A stretch of DNA of 64,000 nt from Mariniphaga sp963747515 (GTDB lineage Bacteria > Bacteroidota > Bacteroidia > Bacteroidales > Prolixibacteraceae), in the NCBI GenBank assembly GCA_963747515.1, contig CAVVFN010000005.1, forward strand, positions 248,001 to 312,000. Reading direction: 5' to 3'. Shown piece after piece: positions 9,089-17,941 of the stretch (positions are counted from its first letter, which is position 1; every line of letters starts with the position of its first letter). The position numbers were made by a program, and so were the translations under genes. The notes beneath the pieces are model-generated. The model had not been told where the DNA came from and did not search any database. It was given only the letters and a program-made list of their open reading frames with translations.

Positions 9089-9484
9089 TCAGAAGTCATT
9101 CTTCTCTATTACTGACATACATTTCTCAGTATCGGAGGCTCTGATAACAATAACTGCATCATTATCATTCATTGAAAATGCATATAGATATTCTATAAAA
9201 ATACCTTCTTTGTTCAGAATTTTTAACAGCCTTGAAAGAGCTCCCGGACGATTTGAAGTATTTATCAGCACAACATCAGTAGTTTGCACTGAAAATTGAT
9301 TTTTCTTTAACACCTCACATGCTTTTGCCGAATCAGAAACAATTAAACGTAACACTCCAAAATCAGAGGTATCGGCAACAGTAAATGCAGATATATTTAC
9401 ATCTGCCTTACCAAGAATATTTGCTACTTCATTTAACCTTCCCAATTTGTTTTCAAGGAAAACTGAAACTTGTTTTACTTTCAT
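9089..9484 (-). CDS. Tandem ACT-domain protein
   Basis: A 131-residue protein made of two ACT domains: VKQVSVFLENKLGRLNEVANILGKADVNISAFTVAD and VVLINTSNRPGALSRLLKILNKEGIFIEYLYAF. ACT pairs bind amino acids and are commonly encoded beside phenylacetate-CoA ligase genes. I chose the ATG at 9484, reading MKVKQVSVF, because the longer frame would overlap the ligase gene, which ends at 9489. No catalytic domain is fused. It probably senses an aromatic amino acid or aryl acid, by context only. Confidence 0.85.
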   Translation of the reverse strand: MKVKQVSVFLENKLGRLNEVANILGKADVNISAFTVADTSDFGVLRLIVSDSAKACEVLKKNQFSVQTTDVVLINTSNRPGALSRLLKILNKEGIFIEYLYAFSMNDNDAVIVIRASDTEKCMSVIEKNDF

Positions 9485-9488
9485 ACAT

Positions 9489-10787
9489 TTACATTTTCCG
9501 GTTATCGATAACACGCTTTGCTTTACCTGCCGTGCGTTCAATTGTTTTAGGCTCCACCAGTTTCACATCAATTGAAATACCCAATGTGCCTTGCAGATTT
9601 GAAGTAATTTTTTTTCGTAATGTTTCCAACTCCCTTATTTCATCAGAAAAAAACTGTTCTTGCACTTCAACCAGCAATTTCAAAACATCAAGTGATCCTT
9701 CCCTGTCAACAATCAAAAGGTAATGTGGTTCTGTTTCGCTCATTTCCAGCAAAACACTTTCAATTTGAGATGGGAATACGTTAACCCCCCTGATTATAAG
9801 CATATCATCCGATCTGCCTGTACATTTTTGCATGCGAACCAACGTTCTTCCACAAGAACATTTTTCATAATTTAATCGGGTTAAATCACGCGTACGGTAT
9901 CGAATAATTGGAATTCCCTCTTTTGTTACTGTAGAAAAAACCAGTTCTCCCAGTTCTCCAGGTGGAAGTGGTGTCAAAGTTTCAGGATCAATTATTTCCG
10001 GAATAAAATGATCTTCATTAATATGCATGCCTTCCTGATATTCACATTCACAAGAAACCCCAGGTCCTACTACTTCACTTAATCCATAAATATCAATAGC
10101 TTTAAGTTTTAATTTGGTTTCGATTTCGCGGCGCATACTTTCACTCCAGGGTTCTGCACCAAAAATTCCAACCCTTAGATTGAGTGATCCCGGGTCAATA
10201 CCCATTTCACTCATCACCTCAGCCAGGAAAAGTGAATAGGAGGGGGTGCAGGCAATTACAGAAGTGCCAAAATCCTGCATAAGCTGGATCTGCTTTTTAG
10301 TGTTACCTCCAGATACAGGAATAACCGTTGCCCCGAGATTTTCAGTTCCGTAATGCACTCCCAATCCTCCTGTAAACAGGCCGTATCCGTAAGCAACCTG
10401 TACGATATCGTTTTTATGCACTCCTGCCATACACAGGGTTCGGGTAACAACTTCAGCCCACATGTAGAGGTCGTTGCGTGTATATCCGACAACTGTAGGT
10501 TTTCCTGTTGTTCCGGAACTTGCATGGATACGTACAATTTCACTCATTGGTACAGTAAACATACCAAAGGGATAATTATCCCGCAGATCAGATTTATTTG
10601 TGAAAGGAAGTCTGGCAAGATCTTCCACTGAACGGATATCACCGGGGACCAAACCTTTTTCCTGCATCTTTGACCGGTAACTGGGGATGTTATGGTAAAT
10701 CCGCTGCACAGTCTGCACTAATCTCCTGCTTTGAACAGCAGTCATTTCATCACGAGAAGCACATTCCAACTTTTTATTCCAAATCAT
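9489..10787 (-). CDS. paaK: Phenylacetate-CoA ligase
   Basis: A 432-residue AMP-forming aryl-CoA ligase. Visible motifs are SSGTTGKPTVVGYTRNDL (P-loop), the IYGLSEVVGPGVSCECEYQEGMHINEDHF block typical of PaaK, and the C-terminal GRSDDMLIIRGVNVFPSQIE followed by the ACT-like tail. It would convert phenylacetate, ATP and CoA into phenylacetyl-CoA, AMP and diphosphate. It is flanked on both sides by ACT-domain genes. Anaerobes use this type with aryl-pyruvate:ferredoxin oxidoreductases; indoleacetate is a possible alternative substrate. Confidence 0.92.
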   Translation of the reverse strand: MIWNKKLECASRDEMTAVQSRRLVQTVQRIYHNIPSYRSKMQEKGLVPGDIRSVEDLARLPFTNKSDLRDNYPFGMFTVPMSEIVRIHASSGTTGKPTVVGYTRNDLYMWAEVVTRTLCMAGVHKNDIVQVAYGYGLFTGGLGVHYGTENLGATVIPVSGGNTKKQIQLMQDFGTSVIACTPSYSLFLAEVMSEMGIDPGSLNLRVGIFGAEPWSESMRREIETKLKLKAIDIYGLSEVVGPGVSCECEYQEGMHINEDHFIPEIIDPETLTPLPPGELGELVFSTVTKEGIPIIRYRTRDLTRLNYEKCSCGRTLVRMQKCTGRSDDMLIIRGVNVFPSQIESVLLEMSETEPHYLLIVDREGSLDVLKLLVEVQEQFFSDEIRELETLRKKITSNLQGTLGISIDVKLVEPKTIERTAGKAKRVIDNRKM

Positions 10788-10848
10788 TCCGACAAACTCA
10801 ATTAGTTATTGATTTAATTGTTCATTAGAAACCAGGGGATCACTTATT

Positions 10849-11277
10849 TTATATTCCATAAACTGCTGAATCATCAAGTATAGGAATTGCTGATTGTATC
10901 AAAAGCTTTCTGGCCTCTTTAACATCAGGCACATCCAACACAAGAATAGCCATACCTGTTTGTCTGATAAGCTGTGTATAGGCATTTTTTATATGAATTC
11001 CCGCCCGTGCAACTTTTAAAAGCAATCCCAATCCACCAGCTTCATCTTTCATCTCCAGGGCAATAACTTCACGCAATGCCACACTGTTTCCCTTTTTAGT
11101 CAGAGCCTGATATGCTTTTTCAGGTTTATCAGCCAGCAAGTTAAGCACCCCCCATCCATGGATAATATTTGTCAGGTTAAGAGATCGAATATTAATCTGC
11201 TCTGATTTTAAGATTTCAGGAATACCCTCAAAATGAGCTACTTTATTTTCTAAAAAAACAGAAACTTCAAAAGCCAT
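10849..11277 (-). CDS. Tandem ACT-domain protein
   Basis: A 142-residue paralogue of the ACT protein on the other side of the ligase gene. The first domain reads EVSVFLENKVAHFEGIPEILKSEQINIRSLNL and the second VIALEMKDEAGGLGLLLKVARAGIHIKNAY. It is the first gene of the run on this strand, 61 bases before the ligase start. Its likely role is to bind a small amino- or aryl-acid ligand and modulate neighbouring enzymes or transcription; no DNA-binding domain is present. Confidence 0.82.
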   Translation of the reverse strand: MAFEVSVFLENKVAHFEGIPEILKSEQINIRSLNLTNIIHGWGVLNLLADKPEKAYQALTKKGNSVALREVIALEMKDEAGGLGLLLKVARAGIHIKNAYTQLIRQTGMAILVLDVPDVKEARKLLIQSAIPILDDSAVYGI

Positions 11278-11357
11278 AACTGTCGATTTTTGATTAGCCG
11301 TAAAAGTCTTAAACCGGCAATGAAATTTTCAAATTTCAAACAAAAATAACAGGAAAT

Positions 11358-12590
11358 TTAAAAATTGTAAGCAACTGACATCATATTTCTAAAGTTTGTT
11401 ACATTTTCTGTGTTGGTTACTTTACCTGAATCTGCATAATCAATTTCACCATAGGCGGCTGTTGTCATACTTAACTCCCATCCTACCATTAAATTCTTGT
11501 GGTTAAAAATTATCTGGGGTGATATTTTATAAATCATATCAACGTCGGTAGCCATTCCATAAAATGAATCTAACGGAGGTTGGCTTGTACCCAGATTTTT
11601 TAAATAACCTGCAAAAATACCTGTTCTCCATTTTTTTCCATAGGTAATATTGAGCCAATTATAGATATGATTTAACGGAGTATATGTTTCGAATCCTGTT
11701 TCATAATCGCGGGTAACCACTGCATATCCGCTGGGCAAAAGGCTTTCACTGACATTCTGACCAAACATGCTTTTAGCTTTAACTTCAAACTTATCCTTCG
11801 CATATTTCAGATAAACAAGTGCAGCCCATGTATTGAGTTGTTCAGTTGTTTTAAAAGTACCAAGAGATCCGGTAGTGGATGTACGTGGTTGAATACTCTT
11901 CCAGTCGATAGCTGCTCCGGCAGTTATATTCTCATTAAAAAACTGCAACTGCCCATGTAAATTTGGGACTACTGCATTTCGCTGGTAGGCGTAAGTTTTA
12001 CCATCAGGTCCCATATTGGCATAATTAAACTGATATACTGCTGCTGCAATAAAATCGAGCTTTTGAGAAATATGATAGGTGTAGCGGATTTGAGGGCTGC
12101 GGTTAAAGACCTGGAAGGGCAAACCTGTATTTTCATTTAAAACCGATGGGTAAACTTTTTCAATAAATGTAGGATGCCAGGCACGGCCAAAAAGAAGCGT
12201 CGATTTAGAAAATGAAAAATTGGTATAGGCATGCCTGAGGCGAATTCCATTCGTTTCATTATATCCTGTAAAATCAACCTCAATGTAGGCAGATATTTTA
12301 ATCTCTCCTATCTCCAGTCCTGTAAAACGGCTTCCAAAACGGGAAAAGGTATTCAGAAAGTGAGCATTTGATTGGTTATTGATATCTTTGCCATTAACAT
12401 CATATACCGGTTTGTAAGGATAAAATTCAAGCAGATGATCACAGGCACATACATTTCTGCGCGAATCGAATATAAAGTCATTTCTCACAAAACCCGACAA
12501 TTCGACTTTTATACTTTTGGACGTTAAAAAATCCTGGGAAAAGGAATGTGTGGAAAAAAGTACACATAAAACTGTTAGTATTTTTTTCAT
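11358..12590 (-). CDS. Outer-membrane porin-like beta-barrel protein
   Basis: A 410-residue exported protein. It has an N-terminal signal peptide (MKKILTVLCVLFSTHSFSQ) and alternating hydrophobic/polar strands with many aromatic residues, and it ends in an amphipathic strand (MMSVAYNF) with terminal Phe, as outer-membrane barrels do. I do not recognise a named substrate. It lies head-to-head with the nitrite reductase genes across a 238-base gap, so a shared regulatory region is possible. An unusual feature is the CACDHLLEFYP segment near the mature N-terminus with two cysteines. Confidence 0.75.
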   Translation of the reverse strand: MKKILTVLCVLFSTHSFSQDFLTSKSIKVELSGFVRNDFIFDSRRNVCACDHLLEFYPYKPVYDVNGKDINNQSNAHFLNTFSRFGSRFTGLEIGEIKISAYIEVDFTGYNETNGIRLRHAYTNFSFSKSTLLFGRAWHPTFIEKVYPSVLNENTGLPFQVFNRSPQIRYTYHISQKLDFIAAAVYQFNYANMGPDGKTYAYQRNAVVPNLHGQLQFFNENITAGAAIDWKSIQPRTSTTGSLGTFKTTEQLNTWAALVYLKYAKDKFEVKAKSMFGQNVSESLLPSGYAVVTRDYETGFETYTPLNHIYNWLNITYGKKWRTGIFAGYLKNLGTSQPPLDSFYGMATDVDMIYKISPQIIFNHKNLMVGWELSMTTAAYGEIDYADSGKVTNTENVTNFRNMMSVAYNF

Positions 12591-12828
12591 TGTTAAATGA
12601 TTTTAGATTAAAGGTTTATTTTTCATTAAAATTAACAGAAAAGTTTTGAACTAAAGAAAATATAAGACAAAATTTTTCAAGAAATTTCCTGCTAATTATC
12701 AGTAATTTATTTTCATTTTAAATTATATGTCATAATGAACTAATTTTATAAAAATTTGTAACATATGATACACAACCTAAGATATTCTTTTACAAAATTT
12801 GTTTTCGGGTTTAACTGAATTAAAATGT
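12591..12828. promoter_or_regulatory. Divergent regulatory region porin / nrfHA with palindromic operator candidate
   Basis: This AT-rich gap separates two divergent genes. At 12757-12772 the 16-mer TGTAACATATGATACA is an inverted repeat with one mismatched pair (positions 5 and 12), centred 64 bases upstream of the nrfH ATG. The shape suits a dimeric regulator of the Crp/Fnr or HcpR type, but the regulator is not identified. No clear TAnnTTTG box is visible for nrfH; AAAATTTG at 12794-12801 is the nearest. Confidence 0.45.
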
Positions 12829-13404
12829 ATGCTGAAAAAGCTTCTTCCTCCTCCGAAATGGACAATACCGGTCGTGATTGTTTCCAGTTTATTTCTGGGA
12901 ATGGTGCTGTTTCTATTTTATGTTTCAAAGGCCTATTCTTATCTGTCAGACAATCCTGAAACTTGCACCAATTGTCATATTATGTCACCTCAATATGCTA
13001 CATGGAATCACAGTTCACATCGGGAAGTTGCCACCTGCAACGATTGCCATGTTCCGCAAAATAATATCTTTAGCCATTACTACTTTAAAGCTAAGGATGG
13101 CTTGCGGCATGCTACCGTATTCACACTCAGAAATGAACCCCAGATAATATTTATAAAGGAAGATGGTGCTAAAGTGGTGCAAAATAATTGTATCCGCTGT
13201 CATGACAAGTTATTGATTGATCCAAAACTGAATGCATCAGTAAAAAATTATGAGGCACATATGACCGACCGCAGGTGTGTGGATTGCCACAGAACTGTTC
13301 CACATGGCAGAGTAAACAGCATTTCCAGTGTACCAAATGCCCACATACCGTTTCCTGAAAATCCTGTTCCTCAATGGCTCAGAAAAATGGTAAGAAAACA
13401 GTAA
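12829..13404 (+). CDS. nrfH: Cytochrome c nitrite reductase small subunit (NapC/NirT family)
   Basis: A 191-residue membrane-anchored tetrahaem cytochrome that passes electrons from menaquinol to NrfA. One N-terminal membrane helix (WTIPVVIVSSLFLGMVLFLFYV) is followed by four CxxCH motifs: CTNCH, CNDCH, CIRCH and CVDCH. I place the start at the ATG at 12829 (MLKKLLPPPKW); a longer frame from a TTG at 12799 would only add ten unlikely residues. It is 25 bases before nrfA and clearly part of one operon. Confidence 0.92.
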   Translation: MLKKLLPPPKWTIPVVIVSSLFLGMVLFLFYVSKAYSYLSDNPETCTNCHIMSPQYATWNHSSHREVATCNDCHVPQNNIFSHYYFKAKDGLRHATVFTLRNEPQIIFIKEDGAKVVQNNCIRCHDKLLIDPKLNASVKNYEAHMTDRRCVDCHRTVPHGRVNSISSVPNAHIPFPENPVPQWLRKMVRKQ

Positions 13405-13429
13405 ATAAAATAACCATAATAAACTAAAT

Positions 13430-14947
13430 ATGAGTACTATACGTGAAATGACAGAAAAACATTCCTGGTTTGCCTGGGTATTGTTTTTACTTACGGTAGT
13501 TGTGGTGTTTTTACTTGGATTGCTGGCTTCATCGATTGTAGAAAGAAGAATAGAGGCAGCTTATGTAAATGTCCCTCGTAATGAAATCTCACAGTTTGAT
13601 CCAAGAAATGAAGTTTGGGGAGAAAATTATCCGCGTGAATTTCAATCGTATTACGCAACTGCCGATACTGCTTTCCAAAGCAAATACAATGGAAATGCAG
13701 AGATCGATATGCTGGAACGGCATCCTGCTATGGTGGTAATGTGGGCTGGATATCTTTTTTCTGCAGACTATACCCAGGGGAAGGGACATTATTATGCAAT
13801 AGATGACATCAGGAAAAACCTTCGTACAGGAGCACCAATGAATCCGAAGCAGGGACCTCAGCCTTCTACCTGCTGGACCTGTAAAAGTCCTGATGTTCCA
13901 AGGTTAATGAATGAAATGGGTGCAGCTGATTTTTATTCCCATACCTGGGCAGAATTAGGCAACGAAGTAGTAAATCCCATAGGATGCGGCGACTGCCATG
14001 AAGCAGAAACAATGAACCTAATCATTACCAGGCCGGCATTAATTGAAGCTTTTAATCGTATCGGCAGAGATATTTCAAAAGTCAGCCATCAGGAAATGAG
14101 AAGCCTGGTTTGTGCACAATGTCATGTGGAATATTATTTCAATAAAAATATTGCCGATGGTGCTCAATACCTCGTATTTCCTTGGGACAATGGGTTTAAT
14201 GCAGAAACAATGGAGGAATATTACGACAACCTGAACTTCAGTGACTGGACTCATGCCCTCAGTCGTGCTCCTATGCTGAAAGCACAACATCCTGGATATG
14301 AAACCTATATGACTGGAATTCATGCACAACGGGGAGTTTCATGTGCCGATTGCCATATGCCTTATATTAGCGAAGGAGGACAGAAATTTACGAATCATAA
14401 AATGACTTCTCCATTACAAAATATTTCAGGCTCCTGTCAGGTATGTCACAGAGAAGAAACAGATGAACTTATACGCAATGTGTATCAAAACCAGGATAGG
14501 GTAATGGAAACTCGGAGTCTTTTGGAAGGAATGATTGTAAGAGCGCATGTTGAAGCAAAAGCCGCCTGGGATTTAGGAGCTACTGATGAACAGATGAAAA
14601 ATATCCTAATGGGTATAAGACATGCCCAGTGGCGATGGGATTATGCTGCAGCCTCACATGGTGCATCGTTTCATTCACCTCTTGAAATAAGCCGGTTAAT
14701 AGGGACTGCAATTACTATTGCTCAGGAAACTAGAATTGATTTAGCAAGACTCTTATCGGAACTGGGAAATAATAAAGAAATTGCTTATCCCGATATTTCA
14801 ACAAAAGCAAAAGCCCAGGAATTTATAGGCCTGAACATGGCTAACATGCGCACTGAGAAAGAGCATTTCCTGAAAACTGTTATTCCCAATTGGGAGAAAA
14901 AAGCAGCAGAAAGGGAAGCTTCCTGGAATGTACCTGTTTCAAAATAA
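13430..14947 (+). CDS. nrfA: Ammonia-forming cytochrome c nitrite reductase
   Basis: A 505-residue pentahaem cytochrome c that reduces nitrite to ammonium with six electrons. The active-site haem is bound by CWTCK (148-152) and four further haems by CGDCH (186-190), CAQCH (228-232), CADCH (305-309) and CQVCH (336-340). CAQCHVEYYF carries the tyrosine next to the calcium site. The uncleaved N-terminal helix near residues 14-36 is typical of the Bacteroidota form. It follows nrfH, and a porin-like gene starts 16 bases after it. Confidence 0.96.
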   Translation: MSTIREMTEKHSWFAWVLFLLTVVVVFLLGLLASSIVERRIEAAYVNVPRNEISQFDPRNEVWGENYPREFQSYYATADTAFQSKYNGNAEIDMLERHPAMVVMWAGYLFSADYTQGKGHYYAIDDIRKNLRTGAPMNPKQGPQPSTCWTCKSPDVPRLMNEMGAADFYSHTWAELGNEVVNPIGCGDCHEAETMNLIITRPALIEAFNRIGRDISKVSHQEMRSLVCAQCHVEYYFNKNIADGAQYLVFPWDNGFNAETMEEYYDNLNFSDWTHALSRAPMLKAQHPGYETYMTGIHAQRGVSCADCHMPYISEGGQKFTNHKMTSPLQNISGSCQVCHREETDELIRNVYQNQDRVMETRSLLEGMIVRAHVEAKAAWDLGATDEQMKNILMGIRHAQWRWDYAAASHGASFHSPLEISRLIGTAITIAQETRIDLARLLSELGNNKEIAYPDISTKAKAQEFIGLNMANMRTEKEHFLKTVIPNWEKKAAEREASWNVPVSK

Positions 14948-14963
14948 AGTTTCTGTAACAGAA

Positions 14964-16184
14964 ATGAAAAAATATTTTTTCTATTTAGCCTTTGGAATGC
15001 TGTTCTTATGGTATGAAGCAAAATCCCAGTTTGTACTTTCGGGTGAATTCAGGCCCCGGACAGAATTCAGCAGAGGATATAAAACCCTGGCATCAAAGGG
15101 CCAGGTTTTGTCAATAGCAACAGCACAACGTACAAGGCTGAATGCACTGTTTAAAACAGAAGGCATTCAAACAAAACTGGTTCTGCAGGATGTTCGCTAC
15201 TGGGGAAGTCAGCCATAGTTAGTGGCCAATGAAGATTATGCCACATCTGTACATGAAGGCTGGGCTGAAGTGATCCTTCTAACCAATTTTTCGATAAGAG
15301 CAGGCAGACAGGAACTGGCATATGACGACCATCGCATTTTGGGTAATGTGGGTTGGGCTCATCAGGCACGTTCACACGACCTCTTACTCTTGAAGTTCGA
15401 AGAGAAAATAAAATTGCATGCAGGTATCGCACACCATGAAAATGCTAACATAACCAATGATATATATAACGGGCCCGATGCATACAAAAATCTGCAGTTT
15501 GCATGGTTTAATAAAACCTGGAAAAAATCAGGATTAAGCCTTCTGTTTCTCAACAACGGAGTACCGGTTATGGTGACGGAACAAAATGAAGAAACACGTT
15601 ACAGCCAAACCTTAGGTGGAAGATTTACCTTCATACTTAAGAAAGTTTCTTTTGCTGCCAATCTGTATGGTCAAACGGGCAAACATCGTTCAGGTAAAGA
15701 TATAAGTGCACTTAATTTTTTTTCAGAGGCTTTATTAAGAAACGGCTTAGCTGCTGGTTATGAATACTTATCGGGCAACAGTTATGATAAAACCGATAAA
15801 ATATATGCATTTGAACCGTTATATGGTACCAACCATAAATTCAACGGATTCATGGATTATTTTGATGTTGGTAACCACATTAATTCGGTGGGCCTTCATG
15901 ATGCCTGGCTGAAATACATTTACAATCTGGATAAAGTGAAACTTAATGCCGATTTACACTATTTTGCCTCCGCAGGAAAAATCTCGCAGAATGCTAAAAA
16001 TTACCTGGGAACCGAACTGGACCTGAGCATTTCATGGGCGGTGCAGCCAATTTCCACGTTAAGCGCTGGCTGGTCCATAATGTTTGCAAGCCAGAGTATG
16101 GAGCAGCTGAAAGGTGGTGATCATACCGCCGGACAGCATTGGGGATATATAATGCTTTCGGTCACACCTGCTTTTATCTGGTAA
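14964..16184 (+). pseudogene. Alginate-export-like outer-membrane barrel, split by an in-frame TAG
   Basis: Two open stretches in the same frame make one barrel protein of about 406 codons. The first begins at the ATG at 14964 with signal peptide MKKYFFYLAFGMLFLWYEAKSQ and mature FVLSGEFRPRTEFSRGY, a start typical of alginate_exp-family porins. It ends at TAG 15216-15218 after VRYWGSQP. The frame then resumes with LVANEDYATSVHEGWAEV and continues to 16184. A C-to-T change of a CAG (Gln) codon would explain the TAG. The gene follows nrfHA and ends in a barrel-like strand. Either the gene is broken, the stop is suppressed, or the base call is wrong. Confidence 0.8.
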
Positions 16185-16387
16185 TTTTTGTTTAAAAAAA
16201 TGGAATAAAAAAAGAATCATTCCCAGGAAAAGGTTTTGAAAATATTCCTTCTGCTTAAAAATATCTACCATAACCAGCCGTTTAAATTTTAAAAACAGAA
16301 GATATCAGGACTCTTATTTCCGGATAAAATAACAACACGTATTTATCACGAAAATTTCTTCACATCTTTTTTCTTTGTTCTAAAAAT

Positions 16388-17917
16388 ATGCATAAAAACA
16401 AATTAACTAAAATATTCAGGAAACTGCATAAGTGGCCGGGAATAATCATTGCCTTTTTTGCCATTCTGTTTGCTTTATCGGGAATCGTAATGAATCACCG
16501 GCAGATATTTTCCACAGTAGATATTTCCAGAACCCTGCTGCCAAATAACTACAGGTATCAGAATTGGAATCTGGCTGCTGTGCGTGGTTCATTACCAGTT
16601 GAAAATGATTCCGTTTTAATTTATGGCAATATTGGTATTTGGAAAGCTCCGGCCACCCTAGATAATTTTATTAATTTCAATCAGGGATTTCCAACAGGAA
16701 TCGACAACAGGAAAATTTATTCCATCATCCGCAGTAAAAACATACTTTATGCAGGAACCCATTTTGGCTTATACCGGAGAAACATATCGGCAGGAGGGTG
16801 GCAAAAATTGAGGCTGCCTGTTGAGCAGGAACGTATTGCTGACCTTAATTTAAAAAATGATACACTACTTGTTCTTACCCGTCATTACCTCCTAAAAACA
16901 ACAAACGGAATTCAGTTTCAAACGTTACAGCTTCCTGAACCTGAGAGATATGAACCCAATACAGGATTGTTCAATACGTTATGGGAACTACACAGTGGTG
17001 AACTATTTGGCTATACCGGGAAACTTATTGTTGATTTACTGGGACTGGTAACCCTTGTGCTTTCAGTAACGGGACTGCTCCATTTCATTTTTCCAAAAAT
17101 TATCAGGAGAATGAAAAGGAAAAAAAAACTTATAAAGCCTTGGGTGAACACTACAAAAAAAAATCTGCACTGGCACAATATGACAGGATATATCTTTGTC
17201 GTTTTTCTAATCATCAATACATTGGCCGGCATACACCTGCGCCCGCCACTATTGATTGCCATTGCAAATAAAAAGGTAGCCGTTATTCCCGGTACTCATC
17301 TCGATACTCCAAATCCCTGGTTCGATAAACTTCGCCGTGTAGTTTGGGATAAAAACCTGAACAAATATATTTTTTCAACCTCAGAAGGATTTTATACTAC
17401 AGATGAAGCATTGAAAAAATCCCTGCAACCCATCATTCCGCAACCTCCCGTAAGTGTAATGGGGTTAAATGTCTTCAAGCAGGCTGGACAGTTAAAATAT
17501 CTTACAGGCTCATTTACCGGCATGTATTTATGGGACATTGGAAAAGGTCAGATATATAACTACTTTACAGGAAGTGCTTATGTGGCACCAAAAGGAATGA
17601 CTAGTCCCATTGGCTCAGAAATGGCAGCCGGATTCGTGAAAGCAAAAGACATGACCTGGTGGTTCGATTTTAACAGAGGAGCTCTCCCTTTATCTGGAGT
17701 CGGTTTTCCTGAAATGCCAAAGGAAATTATACAAAAATCACCTATGTCATTATGGAATGTTTCGCTCGAAATTCATACCGGACGCATTTTTGAGCACCTG
17801 GTTGGCATGTTTTATATTCTCTATGTTCCATTGGCAGGACTCTGCCTTATAATGGTTCTGGTTAGCGGCTTTCTCATCTGGTGGAAAAGATACCGAAAGA
17901 AAAAACACTCCAATTAA
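16388..17917 (+). CDS. PepSY-associated transmembrane protein
   Basis: A 509-residue inner-membrane protein. Four hydrophobic segments are visible: near residues 17-35, 213-236, 262-283 and 478-502. The N-terminal KLHKWPGIIIAFFAILFALSGIVMNHR is the PepSY_TM helix with its conserved H and W-P-G. A large periplasmic domain with beta-propeller-like repeats lies between the first two helices (GNIGIWKAPATLDN, YAGTHFGLYRRN). Such proteins are often linked to iron uptake or to extracytoplasmic redox. The specific role here is unknown. It stands alone on the + strand, between the nrf region and hydE. Confidence 0.72.
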   Translation: MHKNKLTKIFRKLHKWPGIIIAFFAILFALSGIVMNHRQIFSTVDISRTLLPNNYRYQNWNLAAVRGSLPVENDSVLIYGNIGIWKAPATLDNFINFNQGFPTGIDNRKIYSIIRSKNILYAGTHFGLYRRNISAGGWQKLRLPVEQERIADLNLKNDTLLVLTRHYLLKTTNGIQFQTLQLPEPERYEPNTGLFNTLWELHSGELFGYTGKLIVDLLGLVTLVLSVTGLLHFIFPKIIRRMKRKKKLIKPWVNTTKKNLHWHNMTGYIFVVFLIINTLAGIHLRPPLLIAIANKKVAVIPGTHLDTPNPWFDKLRRVVWDKNLNKYIFSTSEGFYTTDEALKKSLQPIIPQPPVSVMGLNVFKQAGQLKYLTGSFTGMYLWDIGKGQIYNYFTGSAYVAPKGMTSPIGSEMAAGFVKAKDMTWWFDFNRGALPLSGVGFPEMPKEIIQKSPMSLWNVSLEIHTGRIFEHLVGMFYILYVPLAGLCLIMVLVSGFLIWWKRYRKKKHSN

Positions 17918-17941
17918 GAGGAGGGAGCTTGGAAGTTATTC

